Source of the DNA: DASQPR01 sp963797675
Lineage (GTDB): Bacteria; Actinomycetota; Actinomycetes; Mycobacteriales; Micromonosporaceae
Assembly (NCBI GenBank): GCA_963797675.1
Contig: CAWCQQ010000002.1
Span: forward strand, 2,232,001 to 2,296,000
Direction of reading: 5' to 3'
Length of the DNA: 64,000 nucleotides
The position numbers and the translations under genes were made by a program. Shown one piece after another: positions 7,566 to 16,239 of the stretch; positions within the stretch are counted from its first letter, which is position 1, and the number at the start of each line of letters is the position of its first letter. The notes under the pieces were generated by a model, which was given only the letters and a program-made list of their open reading frames with translations, searched no databases and was not told the DNA's origin.

Positions 7566-8705
7566 GTGAGCTTCGGAATCCTGGCACTGATCTCGGCCGT
7601 CGCGGTCCTCGGTCCGGTGTTGGCGCTGCCCAAACGGTGGCACCTTCCGGTCTTGCTGGGGGAGTTGGTGGCCGGCATCCTGCTCGGGAGGACCGGCGTC
7701 GGCGTCCTGGATGCCGGCAATCCGACATTTGCCTTCCTGGCTAATGTCGGATTCGCGCTAGTGATGTTCGTCGCCGGGTCGCACGTGCCGATGCGGGATG
7801 CCCGGTTGCGTGGTGCGCTCCGGATCGGAGCGCTGCGGGTGCTCGCGGTCGCGGCGTTGGCCGTACCCGTTGGATTTGGTATTTCTCGGCTGTTCCACAC
7901 CGGACACACCCCGCTGTACGCGGTGCTGCTGGCATCGTCCTCGGCGGCGCTCGTCCTGCCGATCGTCGACCAGCTCGGTCTCGACGGTCCGGCGCTGCTG
8001 CAGCTGCTGCCGCAGGTCGCGATCGCGGATGCGGTCTGCATTGTGGCGCTGCCGCTGGCGATCGATCCGGGGCATGCGGGCCGGGCCGCGCTCGGTGCGC
8101 TCGCGGTGATCGCGTGCTCCGCCATCCTGTACGTGTGGCTCAGCTACCTTGAGCGAAGCGGCATCCGGCAGCGGCTGCACCGGGTATCCGAGGACCGGAA
8201 GTTCGCGTTGGAGATGCGGATCAACCTGGTCATCCTGTTCGCACTCGCGGCGCTGGCCGTTGCGACGCACGTGTCGGTCCTGCTGGCCGGATTCTCGTTC
8301 GGACTCGTGGTCTCCGCCGTCGGTCAGCCACGGCGGCTGGCCCGCCAGCTGTTCGCGCTGTCGGAAGGGTTTCTCGGTCCGCTGTTCTTCGTCTGGCTCG
8401 GTGCCTCGCTGGACATTCGTGAGCTGGCTCATCATCCGTCGTTCATCCTGCTCGGCGTCGTGCTCGGCGCCGCTGCCGTGGCGGTACACCTCGCGATGCG
8501 GGTGACCGGGCAGCCGATGGCGTACGGCGGGCTGGCAGCGGCGCAGCTGGGCGTACCGGTGGCGGCAGCGACCGTGGGCTCGCAGTTGCACCTGCTGGCA
8601 CCCGGGGAGTCGGCGGCACTCATTCTCGGCGCGCTGATCACCGTCGGTGCCGCGGTCGGAAGCGGTGCGTGGGCGGCCCGCGCTCCGGCCACCCCGGTAC
8701 GGTGA
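7566..8705 (+). CDS. CPA2-type cation/proton antiporter
   Basis: 379 residues, strongly hydrophobic, with about 12 predicted membrane segments of the Na+/H+ exchanger (KefB/NapA-like) family. The N-terminal motif GELVAGILLG, followed by a segment ending in LVMFVAGSHV, matches the CPA2 start. There is no C-terminal TrkA-N domain, so this is the short form. It starts with GTG at 7566, with GGAGA about 9 nt upstream; longer in-frame starts lie inside the divergent kinase gene and are rejected. Likely role: monovalent cation or pH homeostasis at the inner membrane; ion specificity is not readable. Confidence 0.85.
   Translation: MSFGILALISAVAVLGPVLALPKRWHLPVLLGELVAGILLGRTGVGVLDAGNPTFAFLANVGFALVMFVAGSHVPMRDARLRGALRIGALRVLAVAALAVPVGFGISRLFHTGHTPLYAVLLASSSAALVLPIVDQLGLDGPALLQLLPQVAIADAVCIVALPLAIDPGHAGRAALGALAVIACSAILYVWLSYLERSGIRQRLHRVSEDRKFALEMRINLVILFALAALAVATHVSVLLAGFSFGLVVSAVGQPRRLARQLFALSEGFLGPLFFVWLGASLDIRELAHHPSFILLGVVLGAAAVAVHLAMRVTGQPMAYGGLAAAQLGVPVAAATVGSQLHLLAPGESAALILGALITVGAAVGSGAWAARAPATPVR
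8698..8703 (+). promoter_or_regulatory. -10 box TACGGT, leaderless start of pta
   Basis: TACGGT overlaps the end of the antiporter gene and ends 6 nt before the pta GTG at 8710. No Shine-Dalgarno sequence is seen. Confidence 0.4.
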
Positions 8706-8709
8706 TCCA

Positions 8710-10779
8710 GTGGCGCGAACCGTGTACGTGACTGGCCTCGAACCCGGCGGTGGCCGATCGACGGTGGCACTCGGCGTGACCGAACTGCTGTCCCGCCGCG
8801 TACGCCGGCTCGGTGCCTTCCGGCCGCTGGTCCGCGCCGATCCGGATCCGATCCTGGAACTGCTGCGCCGTCGCTACCAGTTGAGCGCGGTCGGGTTCGG
8901 AGCGACGTACGCCGACGCGATGGATCTGATCGCGGCCGGGCACCTGGACCAGCTGGTGGAGCGGGTCGTCGATGCCTACCGCGCGGTCGACGAGCAGGCC
9001 GACGCGGCCGTTGTGATCGGCACCGACTTCGGCGACGACGGCGGCGACGGGCACGACGTGAACGGGTTGCCGGATGAGCTGGCGCTCAACGCGCGGCTGG
9101 CGACCGAGATGCGGGCCACGGTGATCGCGGTCGTGGATGCCCTGAATCGGCGGGACTCCGACGTCGGCGCGGCCGTACGCAGCGCGTTCCATACGCTGAC
9201 CGACTTGCATACGACACAGGTGGCGATCGTGGTGAACCGGGCTGCGGCGGCGGTACTCTCCGCGGTCGGTGACCTGCCCGTTCCGGTGTACGCGATCCCC
9301 GAAGTCCCGGCCGTCTCGGCACCGACCGTCGCCGAGGTCAGCGACGCGCTGGGCGCCCGGCGGCTGCTGGGCGGCACGGAGGCGTACACCCGGGATGTGC
9401 TCTCGATCGTGGTCGGCGGCGCGACCGTCCCGACGTTCCTCGGCCACCTCCACGACGGCGCGCTGGTGATCGCGCCGGGTGATCGGGCGGATCTGATCGT
9501 CGCGGCCTACAGCGTTCACGTCGCCGGGCAGGTCACGCTGGCCGGCATCCTGCTGACGCTCGGCATCGAACCGGACCATCGGGTCCTGGACTTGGTACGG
9601 CGCCTCGGCGACAACCTGCCGGTCAGCCTGGTCGAGTCGGACACGTTCGAGACCGTGTCGCGCGTCGTCGACGTGGAGGGCCGCCTGTCGGTCGCGAACC
9701 CGCGGAAGGCCGAGGCCGCGCTCGGCGCGTTCGAGGCCGCGGTGGACACGCATGATCTCGCGGCGCGGCTCGACATCGCGCGATCGGCGCGGGTCACGCC
9801 GTTGATGTTCGAGTACGAGTTGATCTCGCGCGCGCGGGCGCTGCACCGCCACGTCGTGCTGCCCGAGGGGGCCGAGGAGCGCATCCTGCGCGCGGCCGAG
9901 ATCCTGCTGCGACGCGGTGTCTGCGAGCTGACGCTGCTCGGGCCGGTCGACGACATCCGGCGGCGGATCCGCGAGCTGGGCCTCTCACTCGACGGCGCCG
10001 CTCTGGTCGATCCGGCGACCTCCGATCTGCGGTCCGCGTTTTCCGAGGCTTATGCGCAGCTGAGAGCGGCCAAGGGTGTCACGCTGGACGCCGCTCGCGA
10101 CATGATGCGCGACGCGAACTATTTCGGCACGATGATGGTGCACCTCGGGCACGCCGACGCGATGGTCTCCGGCGCCGTACATCCGACCGCCGACACGATC
10201 CGGCCGGCCTTCGAGATCATCAAGACCGTCCCGGGTGTCACGGTCGCGTCGTCGGTGTTCTTCATGTGCCTCGCCGATCACGTGCTCGTCTACGGTGACT
10301 GCGCGATCAACCCGGACCCCGATCCGCAGCAGCTCGCGGACATCGCGATCTCGTCCGCGGCCACGGCCGCCGCGTTCGGCGTGGAGCCGCGGATCGCGAT
10401 GCTGTCGTACTCGACCGGCATCTCCGGGCACGGCGCCGACGTCGAGAAGGTCGCCGCGGCCACCGCGCTGGTCCGGGCGCGGCGGCCGGACCTGGTGATC
10501 GACGGTCCGATCCAGTACGACGCGGCAGTCGACCCGACGGTGGCCGCGGCGAAGGCACCGGACAGCCCGGTCGCCGGGCACGCAACCGTGCTGATCTTCC
10601 CGGATCTGAATACCGGCAACAACACGTACAAGGCGGTACAGCGGTCGGCCGGCGCGGTTGCGGTCGGACCGGTCATGCAGGGCCTGCGGAAGCCGGTCAA
10701 CGATCTGTCCCGAGGAGCGACCGTGCCCGACATCGTCAACACCGTGGCGATCACCGCGATCCAGGCCGGCACCCCGTGA
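8710..10779 (+). CDS. pta: phosphate acetyltransferase
   Basis: 689 residues, the long three-domain bacterial form. It interconverts acetyl-CoA plus phosphate and acetyl phosphate plus CoA. The N-terminal BioD-like P-loop domain reads GLEPGGGRSTVA, with Arg where the P-loop Lys is expected, so nucleotide binding there may be altered. A DRTGG-type middle domain and the catalytic PTA_PTB domain (about residues 370-689) follow. In the latter, HVVLPEGAEERILRA, NYFGTMMVHLG and the DLNTGNNTYKAVQR region are typical. Start GTG 8710 is chosen because MARTVYVTG-type starts are usual; the frame open to 8647 is inside the upstream gene. The stop overlaps ackA by 4 bp (GTGA), so the two are translationally coupled for acetate overflow or assimilation. 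Confidence 0.96.
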   Translation: MARTVYVTGLEPGGGRSTVALGVTELLSRRVRRLGAFRPLVRADPDPILELLRRRYQLSAVGFGATYADAMDLIAAGHLDQLVERVVDAYRAVDEQADAAVVIGTDFGDDGGDGHDVNGLPDELALNARLATEMRATVIAVVDALNRRDSDVGAAVRSAFHTLTDLHTTQVAIVVNRAAAAVLSAVGDLPVPVYAIPEVPAVSAPTVAEVSDALGARRLLGGTEAYTRDVLSIVVGGATVPTFLGHLHDGALVIAPGDRADLIVAAYSVHVAGQVTLAGILLTLGIEPDHRVLDLVRRLGDNLPVSLVESDTFETVSRVVDVEGRLSVANPRKAEAALGAFEAAVDTHDLAARLDIARSARVTPLMFEYELISRARALHRHVVLPEGAEERILRAAEILLRRGVCELTLLGPVDDIRRRIRELGLSLDGAALVDPATSDLRSAFSEAYAQLRAAKGVTLDAARDMMRDANYFGTMMVHLGHADAMVSGAVHPTADTIRPAFEIIKTVPGVTVASSVFFMCLADHVLVYGDCAINPDPDPQQLADIAISSAATAAAFGVEPRIAMLSYSTGISGHGADVEKVAAATALVRARRPDLVIDGPIQYDAAVDPTVAAAKAPDSPVAGHATVLIFPDLNTGNNTYKAVQRSAGAVAVGPVMQGLRKPVNDLSRGATVPDIVNTVAITAIQAGTP

Positions 10780-11888
10780 TCCTCGTCCTGAACTGCGGTT
10801 CTTCGTCGATCAAATACCATCTCTTTACCGGATCGTTGGTGCCGGTGTCCGGTGGCCTGATCGAGAAGATCGGGGAGCCGGGCGGTCCGGCGTCGCACGC
10901 GTCCGCGCTCGCCGACGCGGCGGCCGACCTGCATCTGGACTCGCCCGACCTGACCGCGATCGGTCATCGCGTCGTACACGGCGGCGCCCGGTTCGTTGAG
11001 CCGACACTGATCGACGACGGTGTCATCGCCGCGATCGAGCTGCTCACGCCGCTGGCGCCGCTGCACAACCCGCCCGCGCTCGCGTGCATCGCGGTCACCC
11101 GTGACCGGCGTCCCGACCTTCCGCAGGTGGCGGTGTTCGATACCGCGTTCCACGCGACATTGCCGCCGGCCGCGTACACCTACGCTCTGGACGCGGCGGT
11201 CGCTGCGCAGTGGGAGATCAGGAGGTACGGGTTCCACGGCACGTCGTACGCGTACGTGTCACGGCAGGTCGCCGCACTGCTCGGCCGCCCGCTGGCCGAC
11301 GTGAACACGATCGTGCTGCACCTCGGCAACGGCGCGTCCGCGTGTGCCATCGCGGGTGGCCGGTCGGTGGAGACGTCGATGGGACTGACGCCGCTGGAGG
11401 GCCTGGTGATGGGCAACCGGTCCGGCGATCTCGACCCGGGCGTCGTCTTCCACCTGCACCGGGTCGGCGGCTACTCGTTCGACGACATCGACGCGCTGCT
11501 CAACCGGGACAGCGGCATGCGAGGGCTGACCGGCGACAACGACATGCGTACGGTGGTCGCCCGGCGCGCCGCCGGTGATCCGGCCGCCACGCTCGCGTTC
11601 GACGTCTACTGCCACCGGCTGCGCAAATACATCGGCGCGTACGCGGCCGTGCTCGGGCGGGTCGACGCGATCGCGTTCACCGGCGGCGTCGGCGAGAACT
11701 CGGTCGAGGTGCGTGCCGCGACGCTCGACCGGCTCGACGCCCTCGGCGTGCAGCTGGATCCGGCCCGGAACGCTGCGCCGACGCCGTACATCTCGCCGGA
11801 TGGCGCGCCGGTGGCGATCTGCGTCATCCGGACCGACGAGGAGTTGGAGATCGCGACGCAGACCGGCCGGGTGCCTGTTCACGGGTAA
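10776..11888 (+). CDS. ackA: acetate kinase
   Basis: 370 residues, somewhat shorter than the usual 395-410. It makes acetyl phosphate and ADP from acetate and ATP, in partnership with Pta encoded immediately upstream (4-bp GTGA overlap). Hallmarks: the start ILVLNCGSSSIKYHLF, GHRVVHGG, FDTAFHATLP, GFHGTSYAYVS, HLGNGASACA, EGLVMGNRSGDLDP and the C-terminal FTGGVGENS. The short length comes from compact loops; no core motif is missing. It is followed by a strong 16-bp hairpin. Confidence 0.97.
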   Translation: MILVLNCGSSSIKYHLFTGSLVPVSGGLIEKIGEPGGPASHASALADAAADLHLDSPDLTAIGHRVVHGGARFVEPTLIDDGVIAAIELLTPLAPLHNPPALACIAVTRDRRPDLPQVAVFDTAFHATLPPAAYTYALDAAVAAQWEIRRYGFHGTSYAYVSRQVAALLGRPLADVNTIVLHLGNGASACAIAGGRSVETSMGLTPLEGLVMGNRSGDLDPGVVFHLHRVGGYSFDDIDALLNRDSGMRGLTGDNDMRTVVARRAAGDPAATLAFDVYCHRLRKYIGAYAAVLGRVDAIAFTGGVGENSVEVRAATLDRLDALGVQLDPARNAAPTPYISPDGAPVAICVIRTDEELEIATQTGRVPVHG

Positions 11889-11897
11889 TCCGCGTGC

Positions 11898-11938
11898 CGC
11901 TACCACTCTGCACTCACAATCGGTGCAGAGTGGTAGCG
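11898..11938. terminator. perfect 16-bp-stem hairpin after ackA
   Basis: The arms CGCTACCACTCTGCAC and GTGCAGAGTGGTAGCG are perfectly complementary around a 9-nt loop, 10 bp after the ackA stop. There is no T-run, as is common in high-GC actinobacteria. Confidence 0.8.
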
Positions 11939-12000
11939 CCCGGCAAGAGGGCCCGGCAGAAGCGCCCGGCAGGAGGGTCCGGCAGGAGGGTCCGGCCTGC
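11939..12000 (+). repeat. short degenerate direct repeats of CCCGGCAGGAGGG type
   Basis: Four to five tandem 12-14-bp units (CCCGGCAAGAGGG, CCCGGCAGAAGCG, CCCGGCAGGAGGG, TCCGGCAGGAGGG) follow the ackA hairpin. They sit in the 208-bp gap before fadA. No function is evident. They are G-rich on the plus strand and resemble repeated Shine-Dalgarno sequences without starts. Confidence 0.7.
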
Positions 12001-12096
12001 GCAATCCGATGTGCGCCATTCGCCACGACCGCCATTGGACCGGCGGTTACCGGAAGGTAAGTTAGTGGGGACTAACTGGGCGGGAAGGATCGCGAC

Positions 12097-13308
12097 GTGA
12101 CAAGTGAAGCGTTCATCTACGAGGCGATCCGGACGCCTCGCGGCAAGGGCAAGCGCGGCTCGCTGCATGCCACGAAGCCGATCGACCTGGTCGTCGGCCT
12201 GATCGACGAGGTTCGCGTACGGTATCCCGATCTTGATCCGACCGCGATCGACGACGTCATCCTCGGCGTCGTCTCGCCGATCGGCGAGCAGGGCGGCGAC
12301 ATCGCACGCGCCGCCGCGATCGCCGCAGGCCTGCCGGACACGGTCGCCGGTGTGCAGGTGAACCGGTTCTGCGCATCCGGCCTGGAGGCGGTGAACCAGG
12401 CCGCCCAGAAGGTACGCGCCGGATGGGACCGTCTGCTGATCGCCGGCGGCGTCGAGTCGATGTCACGCAACCCGATGGGCTCCGACGGCGGCGCGATGTT
12501 CCTCGACCCGACCACCAACTACGACGCCTACTTCGTGCCCCAGGGCATCGGCGCGGACCTGATCGCGACGATCGAGGGCTTCTCCCGCGACGACGTGGAC
12601 GCATTCGCGGTCGAGTCGCAGCGCAAAGCGGAAGCGGCCTGGTCGGCCGGTTACTTCGCGAAGGCGATCGTGCCGGTCCGGGACATGAACGGCGTCGTCG
12701 TGCTCGACCATGACGAGCACCGGCGGGCCGAGTCGACGGTGCTGTCGCTCGGCAAGCTGCCGCCGTCGTTCGCCGGGATCGGCGAGATGGGCGGGTTCGA
12801 CGCGGTCGCGCTGCAGAAGTACCACGCGGTCGAGCGGATCGACCACGTGCACACGGCCGCGAACTCGTCCGGCATCGTCGACGGCGCGGCCCTCGTCCTG
12901 GTCGGCAACGAGCAGGTCGGCCGGGACTTCGGCCTGACGCCGCGAGCCCGGATCGTCGCGACCGCGGTCAGCGGCGCCGACCCGACGATCATGCTGACCG
13001 GCCCGACGCCGGCCACCCGCAAGGTCCTCGCCACGGCCGGGCTGACCGTGGACGACATCGACCTGTTCGAGCTGAACGAGGCGTTCGCCGCCGTCGTCCT
13101 CAAATGGATGAAGGACCTGCACATCCCGGCCGAGAAGGTCAACGTCAACGGTGGCGCGATCGCGATGGGCCACCCGCTCGGCGCGACCGGCGCGATGCTC
13201 GTCGGCACGGTCGTCGACGAGCTGGAACGACGCGGCGAACGCCGCGCCCTGGTCACGTTGTGCATCGGCGGCGGCATGGGCCTCGCCACGATCATCGAGA
13301 GGGTCTGA
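12097..13308 (+). CDS. fadA: acetyl-CoA C-acyltransferase (thiolase)
   Basis: 403 residues with the full thiolase triad: nucleophile Cys92 in NRFCASGLEA, His359 in GHPLGATGA and Cys389 in LCIGGGMG. It carries out the last step of fatty-acid beta-oxidation, thiolysis of 3-ketoacyl-CoA. GTG start with GGGAAGGA upstream. The next gene, a FadB-type multifunctional protein, starts 2 bp after the stop, so the pair is an operon encoding the two subunits of a bacterial trifunctional-type complex. Confidence 0.95.
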   Translation: MTSEAFIYEAIRTPRGKGKRGSLHATKPIDLVVGLIDEVRVRYPDLDPTAIDDVILGVVSPIGEQGGDIARAAAIAAGLPDTVAGVQVNRFCASGLEAVNQAAQKVRAGWDRLLIAGGVESMSRNPMGSDGGAMFLDPTTNYDAYFVPQGIGADLIATIEGFSRDDVDAFAVESQRKAEAAWSAGYFAKAIVPVRDMNGVVVLDHDEHRRAESTVLSLGKLPPSFAGIGEMGGFDAVALQKYHAVERIDHVHTAANSSGIVDGAALVLVGNEQVGRDFGLTPRARIVATAVSGADPTIMLTGPTPATRKVLATAGLTVDDIDLFELNEAFAAVVLKWMKDLHIPAEKVNVNGGAIAMGHPLGATGAMLVGTVVDELERRGERRALVTLCIGGGMGLATIIERV

Positions 13309-13310
13309 CG

Positions 13311-15473
13311 GTGTCCCAAACCATTCGCTGGGAGCACGACGCGGACGGCATCGTCGTCCTCACCCTCGACGACCCGGACCAGTCCGCGAACACCATGAAC
13401 CGTGCGTACGCGGAGTCCATGCACGCGACCGTCGACCGGCTCGAAGCCGAACTCGCCGACATCACCGGTGTCGTGATCACGTCCGCGAAGAAGACGTTCT
13501 TCGCCGGTGGCGACCTCAACGACCTGATCGCAGCCGAGCCGTCCCAGGCGGCGGAACTCACCACGAACATCAACGCCATCAAAGCCGACCTCCGCCGGCT
13601 GGAGACACTGGGCCGGCCGGTGGTGGCCGCGATCAACGGCGCCGCGCTCGGTGGCGGTCTGGAGATCGCGCTCGCCTGCCACCGCCGGATCGTCGCGGAC
13701 GTGAAAGGTGTCCAGATCGGCTTTCCGGAGGTCACGCTCGGCCTGCTGCCGGGCGCCGGCGGCGTGACCCGGACGGTCCGGATGCTCGGCGTGCAGACCG
13801 CGTTGCTGCAGGTGCTGCTGCAGGGCCAGCGGCACTCGCCGGCAAAGGCGCTGGAGATCGGCCTGGTCGACGAGGTCGTCGACTCGGTCGACGACCTGCT
13901 TCCGACCGCAAAGGCGTGGATCACCGCGAACCCGATGGCGTCGGTCGCGCCGTGGGATCAGCCCGGATACAAGATCCCCGGCGGTACGCCCTCGCATCCG
14001 GCGTTCGCCGCGAACCTCCCGGCCATGCCCGCGCTGCTGCGCCAGCAGCTCAAGGGTGCCCCGATGCCGGCGCCTCGCGCGATTCTCGCCGCGGCCATCG
14101 AAGGCGCGCAGGTCGACATCGACAACGCGTTCCTGATCGAGACGCGGTACATGGTCAGCCTGATGACCGGGCAGGTCGCGAAGAACATGATCAAGGCGTT
14201 CTTCTTCGACCTGCAGCACATCAACGCAGGTGGCAGCCGTCCGGCCGGATTCGAGCGGTTCTCCGCGCGCAAGGTCGGCGTTCTGGGCGCCGGCATGATG
14301 GGCGCCGCGATCGCGTATGTCTCCGCGAAGGCCGGCATCGACGTCGTGCTCAAGGACGTGACGCTCGATGCCGCGGTGAGCGGGAAGGCGTACTCGGAGA
14401 AGCTCGAAGCGAAGGCGCTGTCGCGCGGCAAGACCACGGCCGAGAAGTCCGCGCAGCTGCTCGGCCGGATCACACCGACCGCCGATCCGGCCGACTTCGC
14501 CGGTGTCGACTTCGTGATCGAGGCGGTGTTCGAAAGCCCGGCGCTGAAGCATCAGGTGTTCGCCGAGATCCAGGACATCGTGAACCCGGACGCCGTACTC
14601 GGATCGAACACGTCAACGCTGCCGATCACCGGCCTGGCCGAGGGCGTACACCGTCCGGCCGACTTCATCGGCATCCACTTCTTCTCACCGGTCGACAAGA
14701 TGCCGCTGGTCGAGATCATCCGCGGCGAGCAGACGTCCGATCAGGTGCTGGCGAAGGTCTTCGACTACGTCCTGCAGATCCGCAAGACGCCGATCGTGGT
14801 CAACGACAGCCGCGGCTTCTTCACCAGCCGCGTGATCGGCACGTTCCTGAACGAAGCCGTGGCCGCGCTCGGCGAGGGCGTCGAGCCGTCCTCCATCGAG
14901 CAGGCCGGTATGCAGGCCGGATATCCGGCACCGCCGCTGCAGCTGATGGACGAACTGACGCTCACGCTGCCGCGCAAGATTCGGGAAGCGACCCGCGCCG
15001 CGGTCGAAGCGGCCGGCGGGACGTGGCGGGAACACGGTGCCGACCGGGTGATCGACGCGATGATCGACAAGTACGACCGGAAGGGCCGCTCGACCGGCGC
15101 CGGCTTCTACGACTACGACGACGCGGGCAAGCGGACCGGGCTCTGGTCCGGCCTGCGGGACGCGTTCGATGCCGGTTCGGCCGAGGTCCCGTTCGTCGAC
15201 CTGCAGGAACGGATGCTGTTCGCCGAGGCGCTCGAGACGGTGAAGTGCTTCGACGAAGGCGTGCTGACGTCGGTGCCGGACGCGAACATCGGTTCGATCT
15301 TCGGCATCGGCTTCCCGGCCTGGACCGGCGGCGTCGTGCAGTACATGACCGGCTACCCCGGCGGGCTGCCCGGGTTCGTCGCGCGCGCCCGTGAGCTGGC
15401 CGCCCGGTACGGTGATCGGTTCACGCCACCGGCGTCGCTGGTCGCGAAGGCCGGGTCCGGCGGTGCGTTCTGA
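13311..15473 (+). CDS. fadB: 3-hydroxyacyl-CoA dehydrogenase / enoyl-CoA hydratase
   Basis: 720 residues. The N-terminal crotonase domain has the oxyanion-hole segments FFAGGDLNDL and NGAALGGGLEIALACH, with the Glu of GFPEVTLGLLPGAGG. An NAD-binding HAD domain begins near residue 321 (VGVLGAGMMGAAIAYVS) and continues through FFSPVDKMPLVEI; the C-terminal HAD domains extend to about 700. It hydrates enoyl-CoA and oxidises the 3-hydroxyacyl-CoA for the adjacent FadA. Start GTG 13311 lies 2 bp after fadA; an upstream frame open to 13104 is inside fadA and rejected. No acyl-CoA dehydrogenase or TetR regulator is adjacent. Confidence 0.95.
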   Translation: MSQTIRWEHDADGIVVLTLDDPDQSANTMNRAYAESMHATVDRLEAELADITGVVITSAKKTFFAGGDLNDLIAAEPSQAAELTTNINAIKADLRRLETLGRPVVAAINGAALGGGLEIALACHRRIVADVKGVQIGFPEVTLGLLPGAGGVTRTVRMLGVQTALLQVLLQGQRHSPAKALEIGLVDEVVDSVDDLLPTAKAWITANPMASVAPWDQPGYKIPGGTPSHPAFAANLPAMPALLRQQLKGAPMPAPRAILAAAIEGAQVDIDNAFLIETRYMVSLMTGQVAKNMIKAFFFDLQHINAGGSRPAGFERFSARKVGVLGAGMMGAAIAYVSAKAGIDVVLKDVTLDAAVSGKAYSEKLEAKALSRGKTTAEKSAQLLGRITPTADPADFAGVDFVIEAVFESPALKHQVFAEIQDIVNPDAVLGSNTSTLPITGLAEGVHRPADFIGIHFFSPVDKMPLVEIIRGEQTSDQVLAKVFDYVLQIRKTPIVVNDSRGFFTSRVIGTFLNEAVAALGEGVEPSSIEQAGMQAGYPAPPLQLMDELTLTLPRKIREATRAAVEAAGGTWREHGADRVIDAMIDKYDRKGRSTGAGFYDYDDAGKRTGLWSGLRDAFDAGSAEVPFVDLQERMLFAEALETVKCFDEGVLTSVPDANIGSIFGIGFPAWTGGVVQYMTGYPGGLPGFVARARELAARYGDRFTPPASLVAKAGSGGAF

Positions 15474-15541
15474 GCACGCGTACTCAGGAGTAACCCGCCA
15501 ACGTGAGTACGGCGGCGGATATGCCTGCGCCGCCGGACACG

Positions 15542-15547
15542 AATACT
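15542..15547 (+). promoter_or_regulatory. -10 box AATACT deciding the start of the next gene
   Basis: AATACT ends 6 nt before the ATG at 15554. This favours a leaderless start there over the upstream GTG at 15503. Confidence 0.35.
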
Positions 15548-15553
15548 TCTCCC

Positions 15554-16015
15554 ATGACTGACACGCAGCTGGCGGCTACCGCCCGGACCCCGAAACTTCT
15601 GTCGCACCGCGCGAGCATCATCGAGGTGATCATCGTGGCCGCGATCGCGGTCGGCGCGCTGCGGTTCTTCATGGGATGGGACTGGTCCAACGTCGCCCCG
15701 AACGGTGTCGACCCGGGCCCGTTCGCCGACTCCTCGGTCGACACCCGGCATGGGCTGGGTGTCGGCATCGTCGCCGCGCTCGGGATCGTGTGGCTTGCGC
15801 TGCGCGGCCGGGCAGTGTTCGGTGCGATCGCGGTGTTCGCGCCGATCATCGTGGTCAGCGGCTGGCGGATGGCGGACGGCCGGGCGATCGGCGCGAACAT
15901 GTGGCCGATCGGCCTCGGCATCCTGATCTTCTTCGGCGCGATCGGCTGCGCGGTCTTCGGCGCGATCGGGACAGCTATCCGCCGCCGCCTGCTCGGTGCC
16001 CGGGCAACCGTCTGA
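15554..16015 (+). CDS. small four-helix membrane protein
   Basis: 153 residues from the ATG at 15554. An in-frame GTG at 15503 with AGGAG about 13 nt upstream would add 17 residues. Four hydrophobic segments are visible: IIEVIIVAAIAVGALRF, GVGIVAALGIVWLAL, FGAIAVFAPIIVVSG and a Gly/Ile-rich last helix, which is followed by an Arg-rich tail. I do not recognise the family. It stands alone between fadB and a dehydrogenase, and ends at a strong hairpin. Confidence 0.65.
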   Translation: MTDTQLAATARTPKLLSHRASIIEVIIVAAIAVGALRFFMGWDWSNVAPNGVDPGPFADSSVDTRHGLGVGIVAALGIVWLALRGRAVFGAIAVFAPIIVVSGWRMADGRAIGANMWPIGLGILIFFGAIGCAVFGAIGTAIRRRLLGARATV

Positions 16016-16056
16016 CGCTGGCAGCGCGGACGCGTTTCCCGTCGTCCACCCTGACC

Positions 16057-16097
16057 TGACGAACCCGGACGGGCATCGAGTCCGTCCGGGTTCGTCA
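16057..16097. terminator. perfect 16-bp-stem hairpin
   Basis: The arms TGACGAACCCGGACGG and CCGTCCGGGTTCGTCA flank a 9-nt loop, 42 bp after the membrane-protein gene. There is no T-tract. Confidence 0.8.
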
Positions 16098-16239
16098 TGC
16101 CTAGCTTCCTAGGATGCGATAAGCGCTGTGCCACGACGCACAAGAACCACAACGCCGCTTCGCGACTCACCGATAAAAAGAGTCCAGTCTTTGATCCACC
16201 GGTACGGCCGTCGCAGCGCCCCGACGTGCGGGTGGCAGC

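Noticed and set aside
11939..12000. G-rich repeats as tandem ribosome-binding sites or a small RNA
   Set aside because: No start codons follow at proper distance and no stable fold beyond the preceding hairpin is evident.
13151..15394. 747-codon plus-strand ORF overlapping fadB
   Set aside because: Same strand, other frame of fadB, which has every family motif. The alternative is Arg-rich nonsense.
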